A program made the translations under genes and the position numbers. A stretch of 10,209 nucleotides of DNA, taken from Syntrophomonas sp. UBA5288 (GTDB lineage: Bacteria > Bacillota > Syntrophomonadia > Syntrophomonadales > Syntrophomonadaceae). Within the stretch, counting starts at the first letter, position 1, and the number at the start of each line of letters is the position of its first letter. This document shows, in pieces, positions 1 through 7,203 of this stretch. The DNA is taken from NCBI GenBank assembly GCA_002408445.1, contig DHSK01000084.1, forward strand, positions 1-10,209, written 5' to 3'. The notes beneath the pieces were generated by a model. That model saw only the letters and a program-made list of their open reading frames with translations. It was not told where the DNA came from and ran no database searches.

Positions 1-34
1 GTTTTGGGAATTATGCAAAACTCCCAAATAAAAA
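1..34 (-). repeat. Dispersed repeat with internal hairpin, copy A
   Basis: Read on the minus strand, this stretch gives GAGTTTTGCATAATTCCC followed by AAAAC, preceded by a T-run. The same sequence occurs on the plus strand at 10086-10118 with one C missing in the core and a few differences in the flank. The core can fold on itself: GTTTTG at 1-6 pairs with CAAAAC at 16-21 around a 9-nt loop. It sits directly upstream of the spoIIIAC ribosome binding site, so it lies inside or at the edge of the spoIIIA operon. It may be a small mobile repeat or a transposon end; no transposase is visible. The copy may continue beyond the window start. Confidence 0.5.
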
Positions 35-47
35 GGGGGCAGGGATA

Positions 48-242
48 GTGGATATAAATATTATTTTCCGGGTAGCAGGGATTGGGATTCTGGTATCGGT
101 TCTGTGTATTGTTCTGAAACAGGCCAACAAGGAAGAACAGGCCCAGTTGTTAACCCTGGCCGGCGTAGTGGTGGTGCTGATCATCGTAGTTCAGCTCATG
201 AACCAGTTATTTACCACGGTTCGTTCGGTATTCGGTTTGTAG
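48..242 (+). CDS. spoIIIAC: Stage III sporulation protein AC (SpoIIIAC)
   Basis: This 64-residue membrane protein has two predicted transmembrane segments (about residues 5-22 and 37-53) joined by a short charged stretch (KQANKEEQAQ). Size, topology and position as the first of six consecutive spoIIIA genes match SpoIIIAC, which is a small inner-membrane component of the SpoIIIA-SpoIIQ channel in the mother-cell membrane that engulfs the forespore. Translation starts at a GTG, with an AGGGGGCAGGG-type purine-rich binding site just upstream. The gene precedes spoIIIAD by 45 bp. spoIIIAA (ATPase) and spoIIIAB are expected just upstream, outside the window. In the known system the operon is transcribed in the mother cell under sigmaE; no such promoter is visible in the 47 bases available. 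Confidence 0.9.
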   Translation: MDINIIFRVAGIGILVSVLCIVLKQANKEEQAQLLTLAGVVVVLIIVVQLMNQLFTTVRSVFGL

Positions 243-287
243 GCCCAACCTCTTTAGCGTCCATGATACGAAAAAGGGGCGATAGCA

Positions 288-677
288 GTGGAAATAGCTC
301 AAATAGTAGGATTAGCTCTGGTTACAACTGTTCTATTACTCATACTCCGGCAGGAAAAGCCGGTCATGGCAGTGCTGCTTAGCATAGTATTCAGTGTGGT
401 TATCTTTATCTTCATGATAGGAAAGATAACCGCCATTCTTGATATCATGAAGGAATTGGTTAACCGGGCGGGAATTAATTACTTTTTCCTGGCCACGGTT
501 TTAAAAATACTGGGGGTTGCCTATCTGGGGGAATTCGCCTCAGCTATCTGCAGCGATGCCGGTGAACAGGCCGTAGCCCGAAAAGTAGAATTTGCCTCCA
601 AGATTATCATAGCGGTACTGGCCTTACCCATAATCGTAGCCATTATCGAGTCGCTGATGGAATTATTGCCTAAATAA
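288..677 (+). CDS. spoIIIAD: Stage III sporulation protein AD (SpoIIIAD)
   Basis: This 129-residue, strongly hydrophobic protein has about four membrane segments (roughly residues 4-21, 27-48, 64-82 and 100-122). Length, the EIAQIVG start and the conserved central region around LKILGVAYLGEFASAICSD fit SpoIIIAD, an integral membrane component of the forespore feeding channel. It starts at a GTG with an AAAAGGGG binding site about 8-9 nt upstream. It sits 45 bp after spoIIIAC and 59 bp before spoIIIAE, the loosest spacing in this operon. No promoter or terminator is evident in these gaps, so co-transcription is inferred. Confidence 0.92.
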   Translation: MEIAQIVGLALVTTVLLLILRQEKPVMAVLLSIVFSVVIFIFMIGKITAILDIMKELVNRAGINYFFLATVLKILGVAYLGEFASAICSDAGEQAVARKVEFASKIIIAVLALPIIVAIIESLMELLPK

Positions 678-736
678 AGTCATGTCACGCTCTGCCCAAC
701 TTTGAGCCGAAATGGAGCAGGAAATGAGGAGTGCTG

Positions 737-1924
737 GTGAAGAGATACTTGTTTACATCACTTTTAATCTTACTGCTGGGCATCATGGTACCTGCAGCGG
801 TGGCGGCGGAAGACCAGGCTGATTCTGAAAGCGATGCTGCCTTTACTTTGCAGGAGGCGATGCAAAGCCTTGATCTGAAGGCTATGGATGAATACAAGAG
901 CATGATCGATGGTGAAGTAAATTCTTATCTGCAACAGAAACCGGTCAGTGCCTGGATAGCCGATTTTATCAAAGGGGATTGGAACTTTGATTTACAGGAG
1001 ACGGCACGCAATCTGCTGCAATTTTTCTTTAAGGAGGTTACGGCCAATTCCGGTTTATTGGGTAAACTGATTGTCCTGTCGGTGCTGGCGGCCTTGCTGA
1101 TCAATCTGCAGACTTCTTTTTCTTCCGGAGTGGCAAAAGTATCCTATATGGCGTGTTTCCTGGCTCTGTGCGCAATTGCCCTGGGCTCTTTCAAAGTGGT
1201 TTTATCCATCGGCCAGAATACCATCGACAACATGGTTGCATTTATGCTGGGAATGCTGCCCCAGATGATGGTGCTGGTGGCTGGGCTGGGCAACATCAAT
1301 ACATCGGTAATGCTTTTTCCGGTCCTTATGACTACTGCTACCGCTTTTGCCAATGCCATTAAAAACATAGTTTTTCCGCTCATTATTATGTCGGCCATCC
1401 TCCATCTGGTCAATCACATGTCTGATACCGTAAAAGTGGAGCGGCTGGCCAAATTTTTTACCCAGATGGCGCAGATCTGTCTGGGGTTTTTCGTAACCAT
1501 TTTCGTAGGAATGGTTACATTACGGGCTTTGTATGGTGCCGTATTGGACAAAGTGGCGTTACGTACGACCAAGTTCATAACGGACAATACTATTCCTATT
1601 ATTGGGAAAATGGTGTCTGATACACTGGAAGTAGCGGCGGGCTATGTCGTGATGCTTAAACAGGCTCTGGGTATTTTTGGGGTATTAATAGTCTTTGGCC
1701 TAATAATTTTTCCTTTGCTGAAAATAGCGGCCATTGCCCTGATCTACCGCCTTACGGCGGCACTAGTGGAACCCATGGGGGATGCCCGGACGGCTGCGTT
1801 TCTCGAAATCATGAGTACCCACCTGCTGTTAATGCTGGCAGCCATAGCGGCGGTGGGATTGATGTTTTTTATAATGATCGCCATAGTGGCAGGAATATCC
1901 AACTCCATGTACATGTTGAACTGA
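737..1924 (+). CDS. spoIIIAE: Stage III sporulation protein AE (SpoIIIAE)
   Basis: This polytopic membrane protein of about 395 residues is the largest member of the operon and matches SpoIIIAE in length and in its SVLAALL...LPQMMVL...ALVEPMGD pattern. It begins with a clear signal peptide: positive KRY, a hydrophobic run, and a likely cleavage site after PAAVAA near residue 24. An extracytoplasmic stretch rich in acidic residues follows to about residue 100. About seven or eight membrane segments lie in the C-terminal three quarters (approximately 107-124, 136-158, 166-186, 210-226, 246-266, 310-338 and 364-386). It is a channel or permease-like component of the SpoIIIA-SpoIIQ complex. I chose GTG 737 because GAGGAG lies 5 nt upstream; GTG 731, in the same frame and preceded by AGGA at a looser spacing, is an alternative that adds two residues. 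Confidence 0.92.
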   Translation: MKRYLFTSLLILLLGIMVPAAVAAEDQADSESDAAFTLQEAMQSLDLKAMDEYKSMIDGEVNSYLQQKPVSAWIADFIKGDWNFDLQETARNLLQFFFKEVTANSGLLGKLIVLSVLAALLINLQTSFSSGVAKVSYMACFLALCAIALGSFKVVLSIGQNTIDNMVAFMLGMLPQMMVLVAGLGNINTSVMLFPVLMTTATAFANAIKNIVFPLIIMSAILHLVNHMSDTVKVERLAKFFTQMAQICLGFFVTIFVGMVTLRALYGAVLDKVALRTTKFITDNTIPIIGKMVSDTLEVAAGYVVMLKQALGIFGVLIVFGLIIFPLLKIAAIALIYRLTAALVEPMGDARTAAFLEIMSTHLLLMLAAIAAVGLMFFIMIAIVAGISNSMYMLN

Positions 1925-1939
1925 GCGGGGGATGATGGT

Positions 1940-2518
1940 ATGGAAGTTTTGGTGCAAATTGTCAGAAACCTGCTGGTTATTATCATGGTGGCCAGTTTTT
2001 TGGAACTGCTGCTGCCGGATGGGGGCATAAAACCATTTGCCCGTTTGGCTATGGGCCTTTTTATACTGATAGCTATTTTAAATCCGGCCCTCAGTCTGCT
2101 CTATGAGAACCGTGAATTCAAAATTAATCTCTGGGATTATGAGGCGAACCAGCTCCAAAATGAAGAAATTCTTCAGGCCGGTAAAGAAATTAATCAGCGT
2201 ATAATAACTGCCGACAGCGATGCCATCAAAACCAGGGTGGAAGGGCAGATAGGCGCCATGGCCATGCTGGTGCCGGGGGTGGAGGAGGTAGATATTAAAG
2301 CCGGGGTAGACAGCAGCGGTGCGATAACCAGACTCGATTTAAAAGTAATACCGGGAAATGGCAGCGGGACTGATGATGAAAAAATAAATGTTTTTTCCGG
2401 TCAGGCCGGACTGTCCGAAGAAGAACAGGAACGTATGCGGCAGAAGATCATTAATCTGGTGCAAAACATGTATGGCTTTCAAAATGTTGACATAGATATA
2501 AAGTTCGAGGGAGGCTGA
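1940..2518 (+). CDS. spoIIIAF: Stage III sporulation protein AF (SpoIIIAF)
   Basis: This 192-residue protein has two N-terminal membrane segments (about 8-25 and 36-54) separated by the family-typical LLPDGGIKPFARLAMGLF stretch. A soluble C-terminal domain follows, with a VEEVDIK...LDLKVIPG beta-alpha pattern. This architecture is diagnostic for SpoIIIAF, a component of the mother cell-to-forespore channel. The ATG is preceded by GGGGGATG about 8 nt upstream and follows the spoIIIAE stop by 15 nt. The C-terminus ends in VQNMYGFQNVDIDIKFEGG, resembling the end of ring-building-motif domains; that structural reading is inference. Confidence 0.9.
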   Translation: MEVLVQIVRNLLVIIMVASFLELLLPDGGIKPFARLAMGLFILIAILNPALSLLYENREFKINLWDYEANQLQNEEILQAGKEINQRIITADSDAIKTRVEGQIGAMAMLVPGVEEVDIKAGVDSSGAITRLDLKVIPGNGSGTDDEKINVFSGQAGLSEEEQERMRQKIINLVQNMYGFQNVDIDIKFEGG

Positions 2519-2523
2519 GATGT

Positions 2524-3114
2524 TTGGAAGAATGGATAAGAGGGATCAAGGAAGAGACCGGGGAAAAGTTTTCCCTGCGCAGTAAAAAAGGCCGCTACCT
2601 GATTGTAATTGTGGTCTGTCTTGGCCTGCTGGCCCTGTTATGGCCTGCCCCCAATCGTTCCGGTACCCAGCAGAGCGTATCCCGTCCCAACGGCGGGACC
2701 GGAGGCAGTATAAAGGAGCAAATGCAGGCGGAACTGGAGACTATCTTGTCTCAGGTTGATGGTGCCGGGAAGGTTGAGGTAAGAATGACACTGGCTTCAG
2801 ATGGATTGAAAAACTATGCGGTTAACATCAAGGATGAAACCAGGAAGACGGAAGAAAAAGATTACAAAGGGGTGGAGAGAACCATTGATGAACAGAATAC
2901 AGTCAAAGATTTGGCTGTTTCCGGAGGGGAATCACTTTTGGTCGAACAAAAGTCCCCGCAGATTTTGGGTGTACTGGTAGTAGCCGATGGTGCCTGTGAT
3001 CCGATGGTCAAGGAAGAGCTTACCAATGTAACTGCTACTTTGCTCAACCTTTCCGCCTATCAGGTAAGGGTAGCAGCACGCCGGCCGAATGCAGAAAGGG
3101 GTGCGAGCCGATGA
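2524..3114 (+). CDS. spoIIIAG: Stage III sporulation protein AG (SpoIIIAG), ring component
   Basis: This 196-residue protein has a short cytoplasmic N-terminus and one membrane anchor (about residues 25-41, YLIVIVVCLGLLALLWP). A Gly/Ser/Pro-rich linker (42-62) leads to a soluble domain containing GAGKVEVRMTL, SGGESLLVEQKSPQILGVLVV and a final LLNLSAYQVRVAARR strand. In the family this domain carries a ring-building motif and makes a large oligomeric ring in the intermembrane space. The start is a TTG at 2524 with GAGGGAGG ending 9 nt upstream. An ATG at 2520 lies closer but opens another frame that stops after 22 codons. The gene overlaps spoIIIAH by 4 nt (ATGA), so the two are probably translationally coupled. 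Confidence 0.9.
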   Translation: MEEWIRGIKEETGEKFSLRSKKGRYLIVIVVCLGLLALLWPAPNRSGTQQSVSRPNGGTGGSIKEQMQAELETILSQVDGAGKVEVRMTLASDGLKNYAVNIKDETRKTEEKDYKGVERTIDEQNTVKDLAVSGGESLLVEQKSPQILGVLVVADGACDPMVKEELTNVTATLLNLSAYQVRVAARRPNAERGASR

Positions 3115-3629
3115 TTCAGATGATTAATGGGAAGAAAATATTGGGCTTGGCAGTAATTTTGCTGCTGGCAGGAATAATATGGTTTTTAGTTCTCCAGGGA
3201 AAGGACACCAGCCCAAATGAAGTACCGGAGGTTGGTATAGAGCCGGGTATCGAAATTCAAACTAAAGCGGCCGAGGCTGGGAGTATAAGCTTTTTTGCCG
3301 AATACCGGATGGAGCGGGAGCGCACCCGGAGCAAACAGATAGAATTATTGCGGGAGATAATTAACCAGAATTCGCAGGGCAAAGCCCGGGAAGCCGCTTC
3401 ACTTCGCCTGGTAAGTATTTCCGAGGATATGGAAAAGGAAATGAAGGCTGAGAATCTGGTGAAATCAAGTGGTTACAAAGAATGTGTTGTTATCATCCAG
3501 TCCAGTGAGACCACGGTAGTATTGAAGGCTGAGTCTTTAAGTCAGGAACAGGAGGATGAAGTCAAACAAATAGTGGGTACGTCAATTATGCAAGAAAAAA
3601 GTAAGATAAATATTATAGTAAGGAAATGA
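3111..3629 (+). CDS. spoIIIAH: Stage III sporulation protein AH (SpoIIIAH), SpoIIQ partner
   Basis: This 172-residue, bitopic protein has an N-terminal anchor at about residues 9-28. A linker and a helical segment (about 60-115, rich in Glu, Arg and Lys) follow, then a C-terminal domain with SGYKECVVIIQSSETTVVLKA. In the family this YscJ/FliF-like domain binds SpoIIQ from the forespore side and bridges the two membranes. At 172 residues it is somewhat shorter than the B. subtilis protein, mainly in the linker. The ATG overlaps the spoIIIAG stop, with AAAGGGG about 9 nt upstream; a second in-frame ATG at 3120 could also serve. This is the last spoIIIA gene, followed by a 231-bp non-coding gap. 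Confidence 0.9.
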   Translation: MIQMINGKKILGLAVILLLAGIIWFLVLQGKDTSPNEVPEVGIEPGIEIQTKAAEAGSISFFAEYRMERERTRSKQIELLREIINQNSQGKAREAASLRLVSISEDMEKEMKAENLVKSSGYKECVVIIQSSETTVVLKAESLSQEQEDEVKQIVGTSIMQEKSKINIIVRK

Positions 3630-3660
3630 AATCGGGGGGGTTGTATACAGTGATAAATGA

Positions 3661-3689
3661 TTGAAATAAATTTGATTTGTTTTTATAAT
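3661..3689 (+). promoter_or_regulatory. sigmaA-type promoter for the carboxylase operon
   Basis: TTGAAA at 3661-3666 and a perfect TATAAT at 3684-3689 are separated by 17 bp, close to an ideal housekeeping promoter, in an AT-rich stretch. Transcription would begin near 3696 and give a leader of about 165 nt before the ATG at 3861. The promoter separates the sporulation operon from the metabolic genes downstream. Confidence 0.75.
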
Positions 3690-3716
3690 ATTATCAATCG
3701 GACTAAAGGTACGCTG

Positions 3717-3736
3717 CTCAGGCCGAAGGCCTGAGT
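3717..3736 (+). terminator. Perfect hairpin in the carboxylase leader; weak terminator or attenuator
   Basis: CTCAGGCC at 3717-3724 and GGCCTGAG at 3728-3735 form a perfect 8-bp stem with a GAA loop, followed by TCGTTTTGT. The U-run is interrupted, so termination would be weak. The hairpin lies downstream of the 3661-3689 promoter. It could end read-through from spoIIIAH, stabilise or attenuate the new transcript, or both. I did not recognise a known riboswitch consensus in the leader. Confidence 0.5.
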
Positions 3737-3738
3737 CG

Positions 3739-3778
3739 TTTTGTATATAGGTGCTTTTGTATATTTGCATACATAAAA
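3739..3778 (+). promoter_or_regulatory. Direct repeat and imperfect palindrome, possible operator
   Basis: TTTTGTATAT occurs at 3739-3748 and again at 3755-3764, a period of 16 bp. The second copy runs into an imperfect palindrome, TTTTGTAT then ATTTGC then ATACATAAAA. Such an arrangement can be a transcription-factor site. It lies downstream of the main promoter, where a bound protein could act as a roadblock. It resembles no operator I can name, and AT-rich chance similarity is possible. Confidence 0.3.
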
Positions 3779-3860
3779 CATCAGAAAATCGGTTGTTCCC
3801 TGCCAATTTTGGTTAGGATTTCAGATAATTGCAGCAGTTGCTTATTTAGGGAGGCCAAAT

Positions 3861-5747
3861 ATGAGTAAAATTAAAATAACCGATACCAGTCTCAGGGATG
3901 CCCATCAGAGCCTGTGGGCGACCCGGATGACGATTGATGATATGCTGCCGGTCCTGGAGGATTTGGACGAGGTAGGCTATCATTCGCTGGAGGTATGGGG
4001 CGGAGCGACCTTTGATGTATGCATCCGTTATTTAAAGGAAGACCCCTGGGAAAGATTAAGAGCTATTCGCAAGCATGTTAAAAAGACCCGTTTGCAGATG
4101 CTCCTCAGAGGTCAGTCACTGGTGGGCTATTCTCACTATCCGGATGATGTGGTGGAGAAATTCGTAGCCAAAGCGGCCGATAATGGCATCGATATTTTTC
4201 GGATGTTTGATGCTTTGAATGATATCCGAAATCTGGAGACGTGCATGAAGGCAGTCAAGAAAACCGGCATGCATGCCCAGGCCTGCGTAGTCTATACGGT
4301 TAGTCCGGCGCATTCGATTGATCATTTTGTAAATACCGCTCTGGCTTTAAAGGATATGGGAGCAGATTCCATATGTGTTAAAGATATGGCTGGTTTACTG
4401 GCTCCTTATGCTTCATTTGAACTGGTGCGTCTGCTGAAGGAAAAAGTCGGATTGCCGGTTCAGCTGCATACCCATTATATTGGCGGTCTGGCCATTGCTT
4501 CCATTATGAAAGCGGCCGAAGCCGGTGTCGATATTGTTGATACTGCCAGCGTGCCCATGGCTTTTGGTTCATCCCAGCCTCCGGTGGAAACTATTGTTCG
4601 TGCCCTGCAGGGGTCGAAGTGGGACACGGGCCTGGATCTGCATAAACTTTTTACCATTGCCAATTATTTTGAACAAATACGCAAACATAAAGGGTTTGAA
4701 CGTGGAGTTACCAAGATATCTGATATGAAGGTTTTTGAACATCAAGTTCCGGGTGGTATGATATCAAACCTGATATCGCAGCTGGAAGAGCAGAAAGCCT
4801 CCGATCGTCTGGACGAAGTTTTGAACGAGATACCGAAGGTAAGAAAGGATCTGGGTTATCCGCCTCTGGTCACACCTACCAGTCAGATAATTGGAATCCA
4901 GGCGGTACTGAATGTATTAATGGGTGAGAGATATAAATTATGTCCCGGCGAGGTTAAGGATTATGTGCGCGGCCTGTATGGCCGGCCACCCGTAGTTATA
5001 AGCGACGCAATTAAGGGGAAAATAATAGGACAGGAAGAAGTAATAACCGGTCGTCCGGCTGATTTTCTGGAACCGGGCTGGGAAAAAGGCAAAAAGGAGA
5101 TTGGAGCGACGGCTGAGAGCGAGGAAGATGTCCTGACCTATATTTTATTCCCGCAGGTAGCGTTAAAATTTTTTGAATACAGGCAAAATCGTGATGCGGA
5201 AGATGTTCCGCAGATATCATCCTGGGATGAGGTAGGGGAAGAAATAAAACCGCAAGAAACGGTTGCTCCGCCTGCACCCAGAATAATTAAGAAAGCCCAC
5301 AGGGGAGATGAAGAAATGAATCTGGATGAAATTAGAGAACTAATGCTTCTATTGGACCAGACCGGTATTGGTGAACTGGATCTGCAAAAAGACGATTACC
5401 GGTTAATTCTGCGTAAAGCGGTTGGGGCAGTTCAAGCGGTTAACCGCTCGGACAACCCTACTGAAGATGTGGTGGTCAAAAATGAACCTTCCGAAGTCAA
5501 GCATAATTTGACCGAGGTTACGTCACCTATGGTAGGTACATTCTATCGCTCGCCTTCTCCGGATGAAAAGGCTTATGTTGTAGAAGGACAGCATGTGGAG
5601 AAGGGGCAGACCCTATGTATAATCGAAGCCATGAAACTTATGAATGAGATCAAGGCTGAGGAGCCCGGCACCATAGTCGAGATATGTGTTGAAAACACGC
5701 AGCCGGTTGAGTTCGGATCGGTATTGTTCCGTATAGAAAAAGATTGA
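3861..5747 (+). CDS. Carboxyltransferase (pyruvate carboxylase subunit B / OadA type) fused to AccB-type biotin carrier
   Basis: This 628-residue cytoplasmic protein has an HMGL-like TIM-barrel carboxyltransferase domain (about 4-265). It begins with ITDTSLRDAHQSLWATRM and WGGATFDVCIR, and has K174 in VKDMAG (the lysine carboxylated in this family) and metal ligands D8, H203 and H205 (LHTHYIGG). A PYC/OADA conserved domain follows (about 285-465, including PGGMISNL). Residues 486-628 form a complete biotin carrier with EAMKLM and biotinyl Lys592. The carrier is AccB-like: it begins MNLDEIRELM and contains the 'thumb' TFYRSPSPDEKAY at about 560-572, which carriers of pyruvate carboxylase and decarboxylase lack. 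With the adjacent AccC it most likely forms a two-subunit pyruvate carboxylase making oxaloacetate. No sodium-pumping beta or gamma subunits are present, which argues against oxaloacetate decarboxylase. AGGGAGG precedes the ATG by 6 nt. Confidence 0.88.
   Translation: MSKIKITDTSLRDAHQSLWATRMTIDDMLPVLEDLDEVGYHSLEVWGGATFDVCIRYLKEDPWERLRAIRKHVKKTRLQMLLRGQSLVGYSHYPDDVVEKFVAKAADNGIDIFRMFDALNDIRNLETCMKAVKKTGMHAQACVVYTVSPAHSIDHFVNTALALKDMGADSICVKDMAGLLAPYASFELVRLLKEKVGLPVQLHTHYIGGLAIASIMKAAEAGVDIVDTASVPMAFGSSQPPVETIVRALQGSKWDTGLDLHKLFTIANYFEQIRKHKGFERGVTKISDMKVFEHQVPGGMISNLISQLEEQKASDRLDEVLNEIPKVRKDLGYPPLVTPTSQIIGIQAVLNVLMGERYKLCPGEVKDYVRGLYGRPPVVISDAIKGKIIGQEEVITGRPADFLEPGWEKGKKEIGATAESEEDVLTYILFPQVALKFFEYRQNRDAEDVPQISSWDEVGEEIKPQETVAPPAPRIIKKAHRGDEEMNLDEIRELMLLLDQTGIGELDLQKDDYRLILRKAVGAVQAVNRSDNPTEDVVVKNEPSEVKHNLTEVTSPMVGTFYRSPSPDEKAYVVEGQHVEKGQTLCIIEAMKLMNEIKAEEPGTIVEICVENTQPVEFGSVLFRIEKD
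5316..5747 (+). CDS. accB: Possible internally started AccB (biotin carboxyl carrier protein)
   Basis: Inside the fused gene and in the same frame, ATG 5316 is preceded by AGGGGAG (5301-5307) with an 8-nt spacer, as good a start as any in the window. It opens exactly where AccB homology begins (MNLDEIRELMLLLDQ) and would give a 143-residue protein of normal AccB length. That protein has the N-terminal AccB helix, a linker, the thumb-bearing biotinyl domain, and biotin on what is Lys107 in this numbering. Such a product could serve acetyl-CoA carboxylase for fatty-acid synthesis with AccC. That it is made is inference; the start signal and domain boundary are seen directly. Alternatively the signal is a relic of a separate accB whose upstream neighbour lost its stop codon. 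Confidence 0.45.
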   Translation: MNLDEIRELMLLLDQTGIGELDLQKDDYRLILRKAVGAVQAVNRSDNPTEDVVVKNEPSEVKHNLTEVTSPMVGTFYRSPSPDEKAYVVEGQHVEKGQTLCIIEAMKLMNEIKAEEPGTIVEICVENTQPVEFGSVLFRIEKD

Positions 5748-5764
5748 TACTGGGGGTAAAGTAC

Positions 5765-7114
5765 TTGTTTTCCAAAATACTTATTGCTAATCGGGGAGAA
5801 ATTGCCCTCAGGATAATTAGAGCCTGCCGTGAGCTTGGAATAGATACGGTGGCCGTATATTCCACTGCCGACAAGGACAGCCTGCATGTTCAACTGGCGG
5901 ATGAAGCAGTGTGCATTGGTGAGGCACCTGCCCAGCAAAGTTATCTTAACATACCCAATATTCTGGCGGCCGCCAATATAACAGGTGCGGACGCGATTCA
6001 CCCCGGTTATGGATTTATGGCTGAGAATGCTTATTTTGCCGAGTTGTGTCAGACCAATGATATAAAATTTATCGGACCCCGCCCGCAGGTTATTCAGACC
6101 ATGGGCGACAAGATAAAAGCCAAGGAATGTGTTAAAAAGGCAGGTGTGCCCCTGGTACCGGGAAGCGAGGGGGCAGTGGAGAATTATAAGGAAGCGGCCG
6201 GTCTGGCCGAACAGATTGGGTATCCGGTGCTGATAAAGGCTTCGGCCGGAGGCGGCGGCAGAGGCATGCGTCTGGCCCACAGTACGGCAGGCTTGAAAGA
6301 AGCCATACAAACGGCCAGAGCAGAGGCCGGTGCGGCCTTTGGCAATAACGAAGTATATATGGAAAAATATATAGAAGAACCTCGACATGTAGAAATTCAA
6401 ATCTTGGCCGATGAGCACGGTAATGTTATACACTTGGGAGAAAGAGACTGCTCCATTCAGAGACGCAACCAGAAATTGCTGGAAGAATCGCCTTCTACTC
6501 TGGTGGATAACGAGTTCAGGGAACGTATGGGGCAGGTTGCGGTTCAGGCCGCCCAGGGCGTAGGCTATAGCAGTGCCGGAACCATCGAGTTCCTGGTCGA
6601 TAAACACAAGAACTTTTATTTTATGGAGATGAACACCCGGGTACAGGTAGAACATGCGGTTACGGAAATGGTAACCGGAATAGATATAGTAAAGGAACAA
6701 ATCAGGATAGCGGCGGGAGAAAAATTAAGTTACACCCAGGAAGATATCAAGCTGAATGGATGGGCTATCGAATGCCGGATTAATGCTGAAGATCCTTATC
6801 ATGATTTTCGCCCTTCACCGGGCCGGGTGGGACAATATCTGATTCCGGGGGGACCCGGGGTACGGGTTGATTCATGCATTTACAGTAATTATCAGATTCC
6901 TCCTTTTTATGATTCCATGATAGCCAAACTAATCGTGTGGGGTAAAGACCGCCCTGAAGCCATTGCCCGGATGAAAAGAGCCTTGAATGAATTCAAAGTG
7001 GAGAATTTGGTAACCACGATTCCGTTTCATCTGAAGGTATTAGATAATGCCTTTTTCCGTAAAGGTGAAATATATACAAATTTTATTCAACGCCGTATGG
7101 ATGACGAGTTTTAG
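5765..7114 (+). CDS. accC: Biotin carboxylase (AccC)
   Basis: This ATP-dependent enzyme carboxylates biotin on the carrier protein with bicarbonate. The 449-residue length equals the usual AccC. The N-terminal domain begins FSKILIANRGEIALRIIRACRELG and contains HPGYGFMAEN. The ATP-grasp part has the glycine-rich loop KASAGGGGRGMR from Lys158. The catalytic stretch EMNTRVQVEH has Glu288, Asn290 and Arg292, matching E. coli AccC numbering; the other metal ligand is Glu275. The C-terminal domain includes GWAIECRINAEDP. I place the start at TTG 5765, with GGGGG 8 nt upstream; an upstream TTG at 5744 overlaps the previous stop and would add seven residues outside the family. The gene is 17 nt from the fusion gene, so they form one operon. 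The enzyme may serve both pyruvate and acetyl-CoA carboxylation; no accA or accD is in the window. Confidence 0.95.
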   Translation: MFSKILIANRGEIALRIIRACRELGIDTVAVYSTADKDSLHVQLADEAVCIGEAPAQQSYLNIPNILAAANITGADAIHPGYGFMAENAYFAELCQTNDIKFIGPRPQVIQTMGDKIKAKECVKKAGVPLVPGSEGAVENYKEAAGLAEQIGYPVLIKASAGGGGRGMRLAHSTAGLKEAIQTARAEAGAAFGNNEVYMEKYIEEPRHVEIQILADEHGNVIHLGERDCSIQRRNQKLLEESPSTLVDNEFRERMGQVAVQAAQGVGYSSAGTIEFLVDKHKNFYFMEMNTRVQVEHAVTEMVTGIDIVKEQIRIAAGEKLSYTQEDIKLNGWAIECRINAEDPYHDFRPSPGRVGQYLIPGGPGVRVDSCIYSNYQIPPFYDSMIAKLIVWGKDRPEAIARMKRALNEFKVENLVTTIPFHLKVLDNAFFRKGEIYTNFIQRRMDDEF

Positions 7115-7146
7115 GCAGTTAAATGGTCAGAAAAGTTTAATTCTAT

Positions 7147-7174
7147 TTGCTATTGGGTAAGATTCTGGTAAAAT
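7147..7174 (+). promoter_or_regulatory. Extended -10 promoter for asp23
   Basis: TTGCTA at 7147-7152 and TAAAAT at 7169-7174 are 16 bp apart, and TGG directly precedes the -10 (extended -10, TGn). Transcription would start near 7181, about 23 nt before the asp23 ATG. This fits a housekeeping promoter that makes the Asp23 module separable from accC, though no clear terminator follows accC. Confidence 0.6.
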
Positions 7175-7203
7175 AGCGGTATAAATTAACTGGAGGTGAG
7201 AAT

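Noticed and set aside
2520..2585. ATG-initiated 22-codon frame overlapping the spoIIIAG start
   Set aside because: It is short, unlike any known leader peptide, and the TTG at 2524 gives the full SpoIIIAG with a well-spaced binding site. It could compete for initiation but nothing supports a product.
3584..3604. AATTATGCAA near the end of spoIIIAH as a third copy of the end repeat
   Set aside because: The match is only about ten bases, lies within conserved coding sequence and lacks the flanking T-run or hairpin.
3861..5747. Sodium-pumping oxaloacetate decarboxylase alpha subunit
   Set aside because: The carboxyltransferase domain alone fits, but there are no beta or gamma membrane subunits nearby and the partner is biotin carboxylase, so a carboxylase role is favoured.
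5573..6700. Long 375-codon open frame on the minus strand across the fusion gene end and accC
   Set aside because: It lies wholly opposite two strongly conserved genes, its product has no recognisable domain, and it arises from codon bias in accC; it is a shadow frame.
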